Below are positions 8,233-17,728 of a DNA stretch of 40,003 nucleotides, piece by piece. The notes beneath the pieces are model-generated. The model was not told where the DNA came from. It was given only the letters and a program-made list of their open reading frames with translations, and ran no database searches. Source of the DNA: Cytophagales bacterium (GTDB lineage: Bacteria; Bacteroidota; Bacteroidia; Cytophagales; ES-bin-26); contig JACMKY010000379.1 of the NCBI GenBank assembly GCA_014379925.1, positions 1 to 40,003 of the forward strand, in the 5' to 3' direction. The position numbers and the translations under genes are program-made. How positions within the stretch are numbered: position 1 is the stretch's first letter; every line of letters begins with the position of its first letter.

Positions 8233-8599
8233 GTGAAGAATCTTGTTTAATTGATTTACTCTTACTTATACCACATCCAACCAAAAAATGTTGCGTTATT
8301 AACGGACGTCGACTTTGAAAAATTCAATTATGACGATGGTAAGTTTCGCCGGTTTTTCCACAAACGTCCGCGTTAATTGGGCAAATATTGTGGATAACCT
8401 TGTGGATAACTGGTAGAACGGCTTCTTTGGGGCCTACTTATCCACACGTGCAAAAATCGGGGAAAATAAAAAAAAGAAAATATTTCATTCTGCTTCGCCA
8501 CCTTGTACAAAAAAAGTTGACTACCCGCAACGGCCTTTTTACACCAAACGAAATTTTATTCTGCTAAAAATTTTACCAAACCATCCATTTTCATTCAGC
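8233..8599. other. 367-bp divergent intergenic region with DnaA boxes
   Basis: No gene is seen. The stretch separates the divergent DUF4142 and M24 peptidase genes. It holds three perfect DnaA boxes and one near match, followed on the right by an A-rich tract at about 8461-8490. It must also contain both promoters, although no clear TAnnTTTG match was found for either. Confidence 0.6.
8354..8446. promoter_or_regulatory. Cluster of DnaA boxes (second origin-like or DnaA-titration site)
   Basis: Perfect boxes TTATCCACA occur at 8389-8397 and 8401-8409 (both minus, 12 bp apart start to start) and at 8438-8446 (plus). TTTTCCACA at 8354-8362 differs by one base. An A/T-rich tract (GGAAAATAAAAAAAAG) follows within 20 bp. 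Such clusters occur at origins, in DnaA-regulated promoters and in DnaA-titrating loci. It has fewer boxes than the 21.5-kb cluster, so I rank it as the weaker origin candidate. Confidence 0.6.
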
Positions 8600-9958
8600 G
8601 TGAAACACTTTCTTACTTCCTTGCTCATCCACTTCGGAGCCCTGTCTTCCCTGGCCCAGCACGAGATTCCGGCGATTTTGCCCTTGCGCGACCGCGCCGT
8701 TTTGCAGGAACAGATTTTAGAAGAACGGCTGCGGACGCTGCTTCCCACCCTAATGCGTCGGCACGGCGTGGGTACGTGGGTATTGATTGCCCGCGAGTAC
8801 AACGAGGACCCCATTCTTGAAACGATGCTTCCTTCCACTTGGCTGGCAGCCCGTCGCCGCACGGTGCTGGTTGTGCACGACCGGGGTGAGCCGCAAGGGC
8901 TGGAGTGCTTGGCAGTGGCCCGGTACGACGTGGGCCAGCAGTTTAAGAGTGCCTGGCAACCGGAGGCCGAACCGGACCAGTGGAAGCGGTTGGTGAAGCT
9001 CATCGAAGAACGTCAGCCCGGAAAAATCGCCGTTAACGTATCGGGCCAATACGCCCACGCCGACGGACTTACCCATTCGGAATACGAAGCATTTATGAAG
9101 GCCCTGCCCTCCGAACTGCGCGCTTCGGTCGTGTCAGCCGAACCGCTGGCCGTGAGCTGGCTCGAGACCCGCACCCCCCGGGAGGTTGCCCTTTACGAAC
9201 CCATTTGCCGCATCGCCCACCAAATTATTGCCGAGGGATTTTCGGAAAAAGTAATTCAGCCCGGCACTACTACCACGGAAGACGTGGTCTGGTGGTACCG
9301 GGAAAAGATTGCCGCCTTAAAACTGGATACTTGGTTCCATCCCACCGTGGACGTGCAACGGCCAGACCCCGCTTCCCGGGAGGCCCAGCGCACTTTTGAT
9401 CGGAAACCCGCTCCCGATGTCATCCAGCCCGGCGATCTGGTTCACGTAGACTTCGGCATTACCTACCTGCGGCTCAACACCGACACGCAGGAATTGGCCT
9501 ACGTGCTCAAACCCGGCGAAACCGATGCCCCCGATTACCTGAAAAAAGCGCTGGCCGTGGGCAACCGGTTGCAGGACATCCTGACGAGCAATTTCAAGGC
9601 CGGCAGGTCAGGCAACCAGATTCTGGCTATGTCTTTGGCACAAGCCCGCAAGGAGGGCATTGCGGGGCAGATCTACACGCACCCGGTGGGATACCATGGG
9701 CACGCGGCCGGACCTGCCATTGGCATGTGGGATATGCAGGGCGGCGTGCCGGGCAACGGAGAGTATCTCCTCAACGAAAATACCGCGTACGCCATTGAAC
9801 TGAACGCCCGGGTTGCTCTTCCCGAGTGGAACAACCAGGAAGTGCGGATTATGCTGGAAGAACAGGGTATTTTTTCGAACGGACGGGTTCATTACGTTGA
9901 CGGCCGGCAGCGGACTTTGCTGGTCATTCCCCGTCAAGCCGGGCACCTGGGACGGTGA
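8600..9958 (+). CDS. Exported M24-family metallopeptidase (Xaa-Pro aminopeptidase-like)
   Basis: The 452-aa protein starts at a GTG (8600), the only start that keeps the signal peptide, which ends near LSSLAQ. A creatinase-type N-terminal domain is followed by a pita-bread M24 peptidase domain. All five expected metal ligands can be assigned: Asp in HVDFG, Asp in NTDTQ, His in HPVGYHGH, Glu in YAIELN and Glu in IMLEEQGIF. M24 enzymes use two metal ions to remove N-terminal residues, commonly before proline, but the family also includes other specificities. Export suggests a periplasmic or surface role in peptide use. It is transcribed away from the DnaA-box region and appears monocistronic. 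Confidence 0.9.
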   Translation: MKHFLTSLLIHFGALSSLAQHEIPAILPLRDRAVLQEQILEERLRTLLPTLMRRHGVGTWVLIAREYNEDPILETMLPSTWLAARRRTVLVVHDRGEPQGLECLAVARYDVGQQFKSAWQPEAEPDQWKRLVKLIEERQPGKIAVNVSGQYAHADGLTHSEYEAFMKALPSELRASVVSAEPLAVSWLETRTPREVALYEPICRIAHQIIAEGFSEKVIQPGTTTTEDVVWWYREKIAALKLDTWFHPTVDVQRPDPASREAQRTFDRKPAPDVIQPGDLVHVDFGITYLRLNTDTQELAYVLKPGETDAPDYLKKALAVGNRLQDILTSNFKAGRSGNQILAMSLAQARKEGIAGQIYTHPVGYHGHAAGPAIGMWDMQGGVPGNGEYLLNENTAYAIELNARVALPEWNNQEVRIMLEEQGIFSNGRVHYVDGRQRTLLVIPRQAGHLGR

Positions 9959-10144
9959 AAAAGGAGAGGGATAGGCGGCACTAAATCAGCCGTGAATCAC
10001 GAGCAGCATCGTTGCACCGCAAAGATGTAAGTCGTGCGTAGTGCAAAGTATTGACATTCAATTAGCTAAGTAATCCGGAAGTGGTGATTGTTTCCGATTG
10101 CGTGCTTAAGTGGGTGATCCTTTTCTTCATTCAGAACGCATTGC

Positions 10145-11143
10145 TCATCCCTTTACCGGCCCGGTTACTTTTTCGTTCTTATTGGATTCTGATTTGATTT
10201 CCACCTTTCGTTCAAACCGTTTGATCTTGATGGCGTGCTCGGCAGGTTCGATCTCCTCCCCCCTTCGTTTCATAAACACGTAGGCGTATTCTGCTCCGAC
10301 AAAGAAGATCCAACACGAATAGTTGATCCATAAAATGATAATGATGATGGAGGCGGCGGCACCGTACGTGGAGGTAAAGTCACTCTGTCCGATGTACAAG
10401 CTGATGAGGTATTTACCCACCGAGAAGAGAATCGTGGTCAGGATCGAGGCCCGCCAGACGTTGCGCCACTTGATCTTTGCATCGGGCAGGAACTTGAAGA
10501 TAACCGCAAACAAGAGAACGAGTATGGCCGACGAAACCGCTAGCTCCAGTGTATTAAACAAAGCCAGGGAAGAATCACCCAAAATTCGTTGGATGTAATT
10601 ACTCAGTACGTTGATCAGGCTACTGACCACCAAAGAGATGATTAGAAAAAAGCCAATGCCCAGTACCATCGTGAAGGACAGTAGCCGATTAATTACCAAC
10701 CGTATGATGCCTTTGATGCCATTATTGGGATTGGGTTTTACCTTCCAGATGGCGTTCAAAGATTCCTGCAAAGCAGCAAACGTGACGGTGGCGGAAAAAA
10801 TCAGGGTTCCAATGCCAAGCAGCGTCGGAATGAGACCACTGCGATCCCGGTAGGCATTCTCCACCATGGTTTGGATGGCCTTGGCCCCGTCCGCACCGAT
10901 CAGGCCCCGGATCTGGTTGAACAATTCGCCGGTCACTGCCTCCCGACCAAAAAAGTAACCCGCCAGGCTGATGACGATGATCATCATGGGAGCCAGCGAA
11001 AAGATGGTATAATACGAGAGGGCGGCCGCCATCTGGGAACAATTGTCGTCAATCCATTCCTCAAACATCTCCTTGGTAAAGGACCAGGTGTTGACAAAAA
11101 ATCGCTTCATGGTTGCATCGAATTTTTGGCTCTCCGCAAACAT
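10145..11143 (-). CDS. YihY/BrkB (UPF0761) family inner-membrane protein
   Basis: This integral membrane protein has the family signature ALSYYTIFSLAPMMIIVISL near its N terminus, the GIGTLIFSATVTFAALQESLN segment, and about six hydrophobic helices. It ends in a basic cytoplasmic tail of about 45 residues rich in Lys and Glu. YihY/BrkB proteins are widespread and were once labelled ribonuclease BN or a virulence factor, but no activity is established. The ORF track begins at a TTG (11182). The ATG at 11143 (332 aa) is chosen because the 13 extra residues are very polar and unlike the family; an ATG at residue 25 is also possible. No neighbour appears co-transcribed. Confidence 0.9.
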   Translation of the reverse strand: MFAESQKFDATMKRFFVNTWSFTKEMFEEWIDDNCSQMAAALSYYTIFSLAPMMIIVISLAGYFFGREAVTGELFNQIRGLIGADGAKAIQTMVENAYRDRSGLIPTLLGIGTLIFSATVTFAALQESLNAIWKVKPNPNNGIKGIIRLVINRLLSFTMVLGIGFFLIISLVVSSLINVLSNYIQRILGDSSLALFNTLELAVSSAILVLLFAVIFKFLPDAKIKWRNVWRASILTTILFSVGKYLISLYIGQSDFTSTYGAAASIIIIILWINYSCWIFFVGAEYAYVFMKRRGEEIEPAEHAIKIKRFERKVEIKSESNKNEKVTGPVKG

Positions 11144-11301
11144 ACGCAGGTTTTTCGAGGGGGGTTCTTCTTTTTTACGCAATCAATTGACCGAAAGAGC
11201 ATTAACAATAAGAGTCAGTCAACTTAGCGCGGGCGTCAACATCATCCGCAGGAATGATCCGTCAAAAAGCAAGGGGCCGCCCGACGAAGCGTTCCCAAAA
11301 G

Positions 11302-11335
11302 GGAAAGCCTTCGGAAGTACTTCCGAAGGCTTTCC
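11302..11335 (-). terminator. Intrinsic terminator after the fad operon
   Basis: A perfect 34-bp palindrome: GGAAAGCCTTCGGAA and its reverse complement TTCCGAAGGCTTTCC flank GTAC. It lies 18 bp after the acyl-CoA dehydrogenase stop codon, with CTTTT following on the minus strand. The tail is short, but position and stem strength fit the end of the fad transcript. Confidence 0.8.
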
Positions 11336-11353
11336 TAACCGGTAAAAAAGATG

Positions 11354-13150
11354 CTAGAACGGGTAGCGGTTCTTGGCGATGGCGTGGTCGGCTATCCGGC
11401 GACGCATCTCCTTCAGGTTGAGCGGAGCGATTTTGGTAAACCGCTTCAGCCCCATCAGCATCCCACGCAGCTCATCACCTTCGGCAAAGGAAGTAACGGC
11501 GGCCTTACCCGCCTGGTTGATTTTCTCTACGGCTTCGTGCAAATAAACCAGCGCCATGTCCTTGTGCAAGGCCGTCGCTGCTTCACCCCGGAGACCGATC
11601 AGCTTTTCCGTCCGCAAAAGGGTGGATTCCGCCACGTAGACCTCGATCAGCATATCGGCCAGGTTCAGCATAATTTCCTGCTCCCGCTCGAAGGCCGGGC
11701 CGAATTTCTGCAACGCCGCGCCGGCCGTCATCAACAAGGCTTTCTTCAGGTTTTTCAGCACTTTCTTCTCTTCCACGAACATTCCTTCCGGCTCTTCGGC
11801 GGCCAAATCCGGGATGGACATGATTTCTTTGGCCACTGCCATCGCGGGTCCCATGATGTTGAGCTCGCCCTTCATCGCCCGCTTGACAATCGTTCCGACG
11901 GCCAGCATCCGGTTGATTTCGTTGGTTCCCTCGAAAATGCGGTTGATCCGGGCGTCCCGGTAGGCGCGGTCCATGGGGGCGTCGGCGGAGTAGCCCATGC
12001 CGCCGTAGATCTGCACGCCTTCGTCGACCACGTACGAGAGCGCTTCCGAACCGTGTACCTTCATCAGGGCGCATTCGATGGCAAATTGTTCCACCCCTTT
12101 CAGTTTGGCTTCGGCCTCGGGCATTCCCGCTTCAATCAGGTCTTCAATGGCATCCTCAATGTTCTGACCTGCCCGGTAGGAAGCGGATTCAGTGGCGTAG
12201 GTCTTCATGATCTGCGTGGCCAGTTTGTGTTTGATGGCACCGAAGCTGGCAATGGAAACCCCGAATTGCTTGCGCTCATTGGCGTAGTTCACGGCGTGGT
12301 TGATGGTTTGCTTGGAAGCACCAATGCCCGCCGCGGCCAGTTTGATCCGACCGATGTTGAGAATATTGACGGCAATCTTGAAGCCGTTTTCCCGGTTGGA
12401 AAGCAGGTTTTCGACTGGCACGAGGCAGTCGTTGAAGAAAACCTGGCGGGTAGAGGAACCCTTGATCCCCATCTTTTTCTCCTCCTCGTTCATTGTGATG
12501 CCCCCGTGCCCTCTTTCCACGATGAACGCCGTCAGGTTTTTGTCGTTGTCGATCTTGGCGAACACAATGAACAAATCGGCGAACCCTCCGTTGGTAATCC
12601 ACATCTTCTGACCCGTGAGGGAGTAATGCTGGCCGTCGGCAGTCAACGTGGCCCTGGTTTTGGCCGCGTTGGCGTCGGAACCGGAATCGGGTTCGGTGAG
12701 GCAATACGCAGCTTTCCATTCGCCGGTCGCTAGTTTGGGCAGGTACCTGGCTTTTTGTTCCTCGTTGCCGTAGTAGAGGATGGGTAGCGTGCCGATGCCG
12801 GTGTGCGCCGAAAGGGCCACCGCAAACGAACAACCCGGACCCGTTACGTCGGCCACCAGCATCGACGTGTTGAAGTTCATCCCGAATCCGCCGTATTGCT
12901 CCGGGATGGACGTGCCCAGCAGGCCTAACTCACCGGCCTTGTCCATCAACGATACCATCAGGTCATTGGTCTTGGCTTGATCGATCTCATCCAACCGGGG
13001 GTAGATTTCCCTTTCCAGAAATTCCCGGCACGTATTGGCAACCATTCGCTGCTCTTCAGTAAATTCCTCCGGTATGAACACCTGGGCGGCTTCCGTTTCC
13101 TTGATGAGGAATTCGCCTCCCTTGATGGATTTCCTTTCGATCGTTTGCAT
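11354..13150 (-). CDS. Acyl-CoA dehydrogenase (FadE-like, VLCAD-type length)
   Basis: This FAD flavoenzyme catalyses the first oxidation step of fatty-acid beta-oxidation. The 598-aa form starts at ATG 13150; the ORF track adds 30 unlikely residues. Family motifs are CLTEPDSGSDA and WITNGG in the FAD/substrate site, YGGMGYS and the RINRIFEGTNEINR block, whose EGT glutamate is the usual catalytic base position. Some 170 residues beyond that block form an extra helical domain, as in very-long-chain acyl-CoA dehydrogenases and Bacillus FadE. It is the last gene after fadN-like and thiolase genes, 123 bp beyond the thiolase stop, and is followed by a strong terminator. No electron-transfer flavoprotein gene is present here to accept its electrons. 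Confidence 0.94.
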   Translation of the reverse strand: MQTIERKSIKGGEFLIKETEAAQVFIPEEFTEEQRMVANTCREFLEREIYPRLDEIDQAKTNDLMVSLMDKAGELGLLGTSIPEQYGGFGMNFNTSMLVADVTGPGCSFAVALSAHTGIGTLPILYYGNEEQKARYLPKLATGEWKAAYCLTEPDSGSDANAAKTRATLTADGQHYSLTGQKMWITNGGFADLFIVFAKIDNDKNLTAFIVERGHGGITMNEEEKKMGIKGSSTRQVFFNDCLVPVENLLSNRENGFKIAVNILNIGRIKLAAAGIGASKQTINHAVNYANERKQFGVSIASFGAIKHKLATQIMKTYATESASYRAGQNIEDAIEDLIEAGMPEAEAKLKGVEQFAIECALMKVHGSEALSYVVDEGVQIYGGMGYSADAPMDRAYRDARINRIFEGTNEINRMLAVGTIVKRAMKGELNIMGPAMAVAKEIMSIPDLAAEEPEGMFVEEKKVLKNLKKALLMTAGAALQKFGPAFEREQEIMLNLADMLIEVYVAESTLLRTEKLIGLRGEAATALHKDMALVYLHEAVEKINQAGKAAVTSFAEGDELRGMLMGLKRFTKIAPLNLKEMRRRIADHAIAKNRYPF

Positions 13151-13273
13151 AGTTGAAAAAGAGTTGGGTGAAGAATGCTTTTTGGTTTGTTGATCTAAAT
13201 ACCCGGCAAGCTCCGTTGGGTAAGTGAATAAACCGCTCAATCGAATTAAATCAGGTGAGGGCGAGTCAAACCC

Positions 13274-14449
13274 TCAGTTCAGCAATTCGTAGATTCCGGC
13301 CACGCCCTGGCCACCGCCCACGCAGGCCGATACCATTCCGTACTTCTGGTTCCGGCGCCGCATTTCGTTGAAAAGTTGAATGGACAGTTTGGCGCCGGAG
13401 CATCCCAGCGGATGGCCCAAGGCAATCGCCCCGCCGTTCGGATTGATCTTCTCGCGGTCCAGGCCCAATTCCTTGATCACGGCCAGCGATTGAGCGGCAA
13501 ACGCTTCGTTGAGCTCGATCTGCTCAATGTCGTTCTGCTTGAGGCCGGCTTTTTTCAGCGCAATCGGAATGGCCGCTACCGGCCCGATGCCCATGATGCT
13601 CGGCTCCACGCCGACGGAAGCGTAGGTAATCATCCGCGCGATGGGTTTGAGATTCAACTCGTTGACCAGTTGCTCGGACATGACCATCACGAAGGCCGCT
13701 CCGTCCGAAGTTTGGGAGGAATTCCCGGCCGTTACCGAACCGCCGTTCGCAAATACGGGCTTTAGCTTGGCAAGGGCGTCCAACGAGGTATCCGCGCGCG
13801 GGCCTTCGTCGGTGTCCACGGTGTATTCGCGGGTTCGTTTCTTCATGTTTTCGTCCAGGTAGGTTTCCTTCACCTTTACCGGGACGATTTCCTCCCTGAA
13901 TTTTCCTTCCTTGATTGCCTTGATCGCTTTCTGGTGGGACTGGTAAGAGAATTCATCCTGTTCCTGGCGGCCAATGTGGTATCTCTCCGCCACCTGTTCC
14001 GCCGTCAAGCCCATGCCGATGTAGTAATCGGGGTGCTGTTGGGCAATCTCGAAATTCAGGGCGGTTTTGTAGCCCATCACTGGTACCAGCGACATGGATT
14101 CGGTTCCGCCGGCGATGATGCAATCGGCCAGGCCGGCGTGGATTTTCGCGGAGGCGATGGCAATGGCTTCCACCCCCGATCCGCAGTAGCGGTTGATGGT
14201 GAAGCCGGGCACGTTTTGCGGCAGTGAAAGCAAAGCCACGTAGCGGCCGATCTGCATGCCTTGTTCGGCCTCGGGCACGGCGTTTCCCACGATGAGGTCG
14301 TCCACGCGGGCGGGGTCCAGTTGGGGCACGGAAGCGACCAGTTGCCTGACCACCTCCGCGGCCAGGTCATCGGGGCGGGTAAACCGGAAACCACCGCGGC
14401 CCGCTTTTCCCACGGCGGTCCGGTATCCGGCAACAATGTATGCGTCCAT
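13274..14449 (-). CDS. Acetyl-CoA acyltransferase (3-ketoacyl-CoA thiolase, FadA-like)
   Basis: The enzyme cleaves 3-ketoacyl-CoA with CoA, releasing acetyl-CoA and a shortened acyl-CoA. The start is set at ATG 14449 (391 aa) because [14 protein letters not shown] matches thiolase N termini, while the ORF track begins at a TTG seven codons earlier. The nucleophilic cysteine is in [10 protein letters not shown] (Cys89), the catalytic histidine in [16 protein letters not shown] and the second cysteine in [10 protein letters not shown]. Length is normal. It lies only 24 bp downstream of the fadN-like stop codon, so the two are almost certainly co-transcribed and supply consecutive steps. Acetyl-CoA acetyltransferase activity on short chains is an alternative, but operon context favours fatty-acid degradation. 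Confidence 0.94.
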   Translation of the reverse strand: MDAYIVAGYRTAVGKAGRGGFRFTRPDDLAAEVVRQLVASVPQLDPARVDDLIVGNAVPEAEQGMQIGRYVALLSLPQNVPGFTINRYCGSGVEAIAIASAKIHAGLADCIIAGGTESMSLVPVMGYKTALNFEIAQQHPDYYIGMGLTAEQVAERYHIGRQEQDEFSYQSHQKAIKAIKEGKFREEIVPVKVKETYLDENMKKRTREYTVDTDEGPRADTSLDALAKLKPVFANGGSVTAGNSSQTSDGAAFVMVMSEQLVNELNLKPIARMITYASVGVEPSIMGIGPVAAIPIALKKAGLKQNDIEQIELNEAFAAQSLAVIKELGLDREKINPNGGAIALGHPLGCSGAKLSIQLFNEMRRRNQKYGMVSACVGGGQGVAGIYELLN

Positions 14450-14473
14450 AGGGGTTGGTTTTTGGATCAATCA

Positions 14474-16933
14474 CTAGTTTCTGAGCGGTTTTCCCCCGGT
14501 CAGCAGGCTCTGGATGCGCTCCAGCGTCTTCTTCTCCCCCGCCAGGGACAAGAAAGCTTCCCGTTCCAAGTCCAGCAAATACTGTTCCGTCACCAGGGTA
14601 GGATAAGAGAGGTCTCCCCCGCAGATGACGTAAGCCAGCTTGTCGGCGATCTTCACGTCGTGGTCGGAAATGTAGCGGCCCATCTTCATCGCCGTGATGC
14701 CCGCCTTGAAGAGGGCAATGCCCGCCTTGCCCTGCACCTTGATGTCCGTGCGTTGCTTGGGCTGGCTGTAACCCATCTCCGCCAGTTCAATGACCGCTTC
14801 CTTGGCGTCTGCGATGAGTCGGGCGCGATTTAAAACGATCCGGTCACCCCGACGCAGGTAATTCATCTCGAGTGCTTCCTGGGCCGAGGTAGAGACCTTG
14901 GCCGAGGCAATGTTCATGAAAGCATTCTGCAAAACGTTCAACTCCGGATCGCCGGGTTTGTAGAGATCGGAGCACCGCAGGGCCATTTCCTTGGTACCGC
15001 CTCCCGCCGGAATTATGCCTACGCCCACCTCTACCAATCCCATATAGGTTTCAGCGGCGGCCACTACCCGGTCCGCGTGCAGGTTGATCTCGCAACCTCC
15101 CCCCAGCGACAGGCTGTGCGGCGCCGTTACGACCGGAATGGCGGAATACCGTACGCGCATCATGGTGTGCTGGAATTGGCGGATCATCATCTCAACCTCG
15201 TCGAATTCCTGCTCGATGGCGTACATGAACAACATCGCCAGGTTGGCCCCCGCCGAAAATGCTTCGGTGCTGTCGTTTCCGATGACCAGTCCCCGGAAAT
15301 CTTTTTCGGCCAATGCAATGGCTTTGTTGACTCCTTCGATCAACTCCGCCCCCATCGTGTTCATCTTGGTGTGGAACGCCAGGTTCAGAACGCCGTCGCC
15401 CAGATCGAAGACCGTCGCCCCCGCGTTTTTCCAAACCACCTTGGTGGCCCGCAGGTTGTCCAGGATAAGGAATTCCTCCGTACCCGGAATCGGCCGGTAC
15501 GACCGGGAGGGAACGTCGTAATAGGTTCGTTTTCCCCCTTCCACCCGGTAAAAGCTTTCCTGGCCGTTGGCCAGCATCTCATAAACCCAGTCGGCGGGCT
15601 TTTTGCCTTCGGCTTCCATTGTTTTCACCGTCTCCCGGACCCCCAGGGCATCCCAGGTTTCGAACGGGCCGATTTCCCAGCCGAAACCGGCGGATACGGC
15701 CGCGTCAATTCGATAAAGCTCGTCGGCGATCTCGGGAATGCGGTGGCTTACGTACTGAAAACCGTCCAGGAAGGTCCGGCGGTAAAATTCACCCGCCTGG
15801 TCTTTCCCGGCCAGCAGCACCTTCAGGCGATCTTTCAGGTTCTCAATGTTTTTGGTGGCTTCCAGGGTCGCAAACTTCACCTTTTCAGAAGGCTTGTATT
15901 CGAACGTTTTCAAATCCAGCGCCAGGATTTGCTTGCCGCCGTTTTCATCGCGCACGGCCTTGTAGAAACCCTGGCCCGTCTTGTCGCCGTACCACTTGCG
16001 CTCCTGCATCTTCTGAACGATGCCCGCCAGTTGGAAATCCCCGCGCGATTCGTCGGGGGCCAAGCCCGCACGGAGGTTATTGGCCACGTTGATGGTTGTG
16101 TCCAGGCCCACTACGTCGGAGAGGCGGAAAGTGCCGGATTTGGGGCGACCGATGACCGGGCCGGTGAGCTTATCCACTTCCTCGACAGTCAGGCCCATTT
16201 CCTCCACCACTTGCATTGTTTTCAGCAACGAGTACACGCCCACGCGGTTAGCAATGAACGCGGGCGTGTCTTTGCACAACACGGTGGTTTTGCCCAGGTA
16301 CAGATCGCCGTAGTGCAGCAGAAATGCCACCACCGCCGGGTCAGTTTGGGGAGTTGGGATGATCTCGAGCAACTTCAGGTAACGCGGCGGATTAAAAAAG
16401 TGCGCACCGCAGAAGTGCCGCGCGAAATCCTCACCCCGTCCTTCCGCCATCAGGTGGATCGGAATGCCGGACGTATTAGAAGTAATCAGGGTACCCGGCT
16501 TTCGGAACTGTTCGACCCGCTCGTAAAGACGCTGCTTGATTGCCAGGTTTTCCACAACCACTTCAACAATCCAATCGCAGTCCCCGATGTCTTTCAGGTT
16601 GTCATCGAAATTACCCAAGCTAACGCGGTTCGCAAAGTTCTTGCTGTACAATGGGGCCGGGTTGGCCTTGAGCGTATTTTGGAACGCCTCGTTCACTATC
16701 CGGTTTCGGACGGCTTTGCTCTCCAGCGTCAAACCCTTGGCTTTTTCCGCGTCGTTGGGTTCTATGGGCACGAGATCGAGCAGCAATACATCCACCCCGA
16801 TGTTGGCGAAATGACAGGCAATGCGCGAACCCATAATGCCCGAACCCAGCACGGCCACCCGACGAATGTTCCGCTTGGGAAACGCGGTCTTGCGTGGGGT
16901 ACTTACTTCCTTCTCCAGCGTGGTTGGTTCCAT
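14474..16933 (-). CDS. 3-hydroxyacyl-CoA dehydrogenase / enoyl-CoA hydratase, FadN-type fusion
   Basis: This is an 819-aa bifunctional beta-oxidation enzyme with the dehydrogenase first. The N-terminal NAD-binding Rossmann fold starts with VAVLGSGIMGSRIA near residue 26, followed by the GAHFFNPPRYLKLLE catalytic-His region and a two-part helical C domain. The enoyl-CoA hydratase/crotonase domain comes last, with AFSAGANLAML, SLGGGCEI and GLVEVGVGIIPAGGGT, which include the two active-site glutamates. This order is the reverse of E. coli FadB and matches Bacillus FadN. The start is ATG 16933; the upstream TTG in the track is less likely. The gene follows the MarR regulator by about 35 bp and precedes the thiolase by 24 bp. 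All key residues I can identify are present. Confidence 0.95.
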   Translation of the reverse strand: MEPTTLEKEVSTPRKTAFPKRNIRRVAVLGSGIMGSRIACHFANIGVDVLLLDLVPIEPNDAEKAKGLTLESKAVRNRIVNEAFQNTLKANPAPLYSKNFANRVSLGNFDDNLKDIGDCDWIVEVVVENLAIKQRLYERVEQFRKPGTLITSNTSGIPIHLMAEGRGEDFARHFCGAHFFNPPRYLKLLEIIPTPQTDPAVVAFLLHYGDLYLGKTTVLCKDTPAFIANRVGVYSLLKTMQVVEEMGLTVEEVDKLTGPVIGRPKSGTFRLSDVVGLDTTINVANNLRAGLAPDESRGDFQLAGIVQKMQERKWYGDKTGQGFYKAVRDENGGKQILALDLKTFEYKPSEKVKFATLEATKNIENLKDRLKVLLAGKDQAGEFYRRTFLDGFQYVSHRIPEIADELYRIDAAVSAGFGWEIGPFETWDALGVRETVKTMEAEGKKPADWVYEMLANGQESFYRVEGGKRTYYDVPSRSYRPIPGTEEFLILDNLRATKVVWKNAGATVFDLGDGVLNLAFHTKMNTMGAELIEGVNKAIALAEKDFRGLVIGNDSTEAFSAGANLAMLFMYAIEQEFDEVEMMIRQFQHTMMRVRYSAIPVVTAPHSLSLGGGCEINLHADRVVAAAETYMGLVEVGVGIIPAGGGTKEMALRCSDLYKPGDPELNVLQNAFMNIASAKVSTSAQEALEMNYLRRGDRIVLNRARLIADAKEAVIELAEMGYSQPKQRTDIKVQGKAGIALFKAGITAMKMGRYISDHDVKIADKLAYVICGGDLSYPTLVTEQYLLDLEREAFLSLAGEKKTLERIQSLLTGGKPLRN

Positions 16934-16968
16934 GAGTGACAAGGTTGATTGGAGTAATTAATGTTCGT

Positions 16969-17439
16969 TTACCCTACGGCGTTGTTTTCTTCCAACGTTA
17001 ATCTCTCTTCCACGACCAGACTCTCTACCACCCGGTTTATGTCCCCAATCACCTCGAAGAACACCGTCAGCTTCTCGATGGAAATATGCTGCAGCACTTG
17101 TTGATTGAACTCAATCACGGTCCGCCGGGCTATCTCGCGCTGGAACCTTCCTTTGTCCGTCAGGTGGATATTGACGAACCGTTTGTCGTGTTCACTTCCG
17201 GATCGGTTGATCCAGCCTTTTTCCTCCAGACTCTTCAGCATTCGGGTCAGGCTGCGGGGTTCAAGCCCCAGCGTAGGGGCGATTTTAGTGGCGGGCGTGC
17301 CTTTTTCCAAGTCAATGTTGAGCAATACGTAGCCAATCGACATCGTCATATCGTGCTTTGCCGCCTTGGCGTTGTACATCCGGGAAATTGCCAGCCAGCC
17401 GGACTTGAGGTGGAAATCGACGGTTTGGTGCGCTTTCAA
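16969..17439 (-). CDS. MarR-family transcriptional regulator of the fad operon (predicted)
   Basis: A winged-helix DNA-binding protein of the MarR type. The recognition region reads PATKIAPTLGLEPRSLTRMLKSLEEKGWI, and the wing has HDKRFVNIHLTDKG. MarR proteins are cytoplasmic dimers, usually repressors released by a small ligand. The first ATG of the ORF is 17493, but a promoter -7 box (TATCTTTG) overlaps codons 10-12 of that reading. I therefore prefer the TTG at 17439, preceded by an A-rich leader, giving 156 aa, normal for the family; the longer form cannot be excluded. It is the first gene of the apparent MarR-fadN-fadA-fadE operon, so autoregulation and control by acyl-CoA are reasonable inferences, not shown. 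Confidence 0.88.
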   Translation of the reverse strand: MKAHQTVDFHLKSGWLAISRMYNAKAAKHDMTMSIGYVLLNIDLEKGTPATKIAPTLGLEPRSLTRMLKSLEEKGWINRSGSEHDKRFVNIHLTDKGRFQREIARRTVIEFNQQVLQHISIEKLTVFFEVIGDINRVVESLVVEERLTLEENNAVG

Positions 17440-17458
17440 TGAAGTTTTTTTAGTGAAC

Positions 17459-17466
17459 CAAAGATA
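17459..17466 (-). promoter_or_regulatory. Promoter -7 box of the marR-fad operon
   Basis: On the minus strand TATCTTTG is an exact match to the Bacteroidota -7 consensus TAnnTTTG. Transcription would begin about 7 nt later, leaving a leader of about 14 nt before the TTG at 17439. The -33 region has only a TTG at a short 15-bp spacing, so the call rests mainly on the -7 box. Confidence 0.5.
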
Positions 17467-17693
17467 CGACGTAGTAGTATGCAAGCATAACATTTATTGA
17501 AAATAATTTTCGCGACGAAAGTCCTACACAAAAAATATTGGACACAAAACAGGCTCCGAAACACGATCCGAAAGCCTTTTTGGGGGGTTATTGTCGAATT
17601 TTGTATTATTTCAAGGCGTATTTTTCGATCTTTTTGGACGATTGTACTTTTCAGGGTGAGGATTTTGAACCGAGGTAGTCAGGTTTGGTGCAA

Positions 17694-17724
17694 GAAAAAA
17701 GCCTCCCTTGAACGGAGAGGCTTT
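17694..17724 (-). terminator. Intrinsic terminator after the acyl-CoA ligase gene
   Basis: AAAGCCTC (17698-17705) pairs with GAGGCTTT (17717-17724), with further imperfect pairing towards the loop. On the minus strand the stem is followed by at least six T. It lies 5 bp beyond the stop codon of the acyl-CoA ligase gene. Confidence 0.85.
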
Positions 17725-17728
17725 GACG

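Noticed and set aside
16170-16177. TTATCCAC in the fadN-like gene
   Set aside because: A single isolated DnaA-like octamer in coding sequence, at the number expected by chance.
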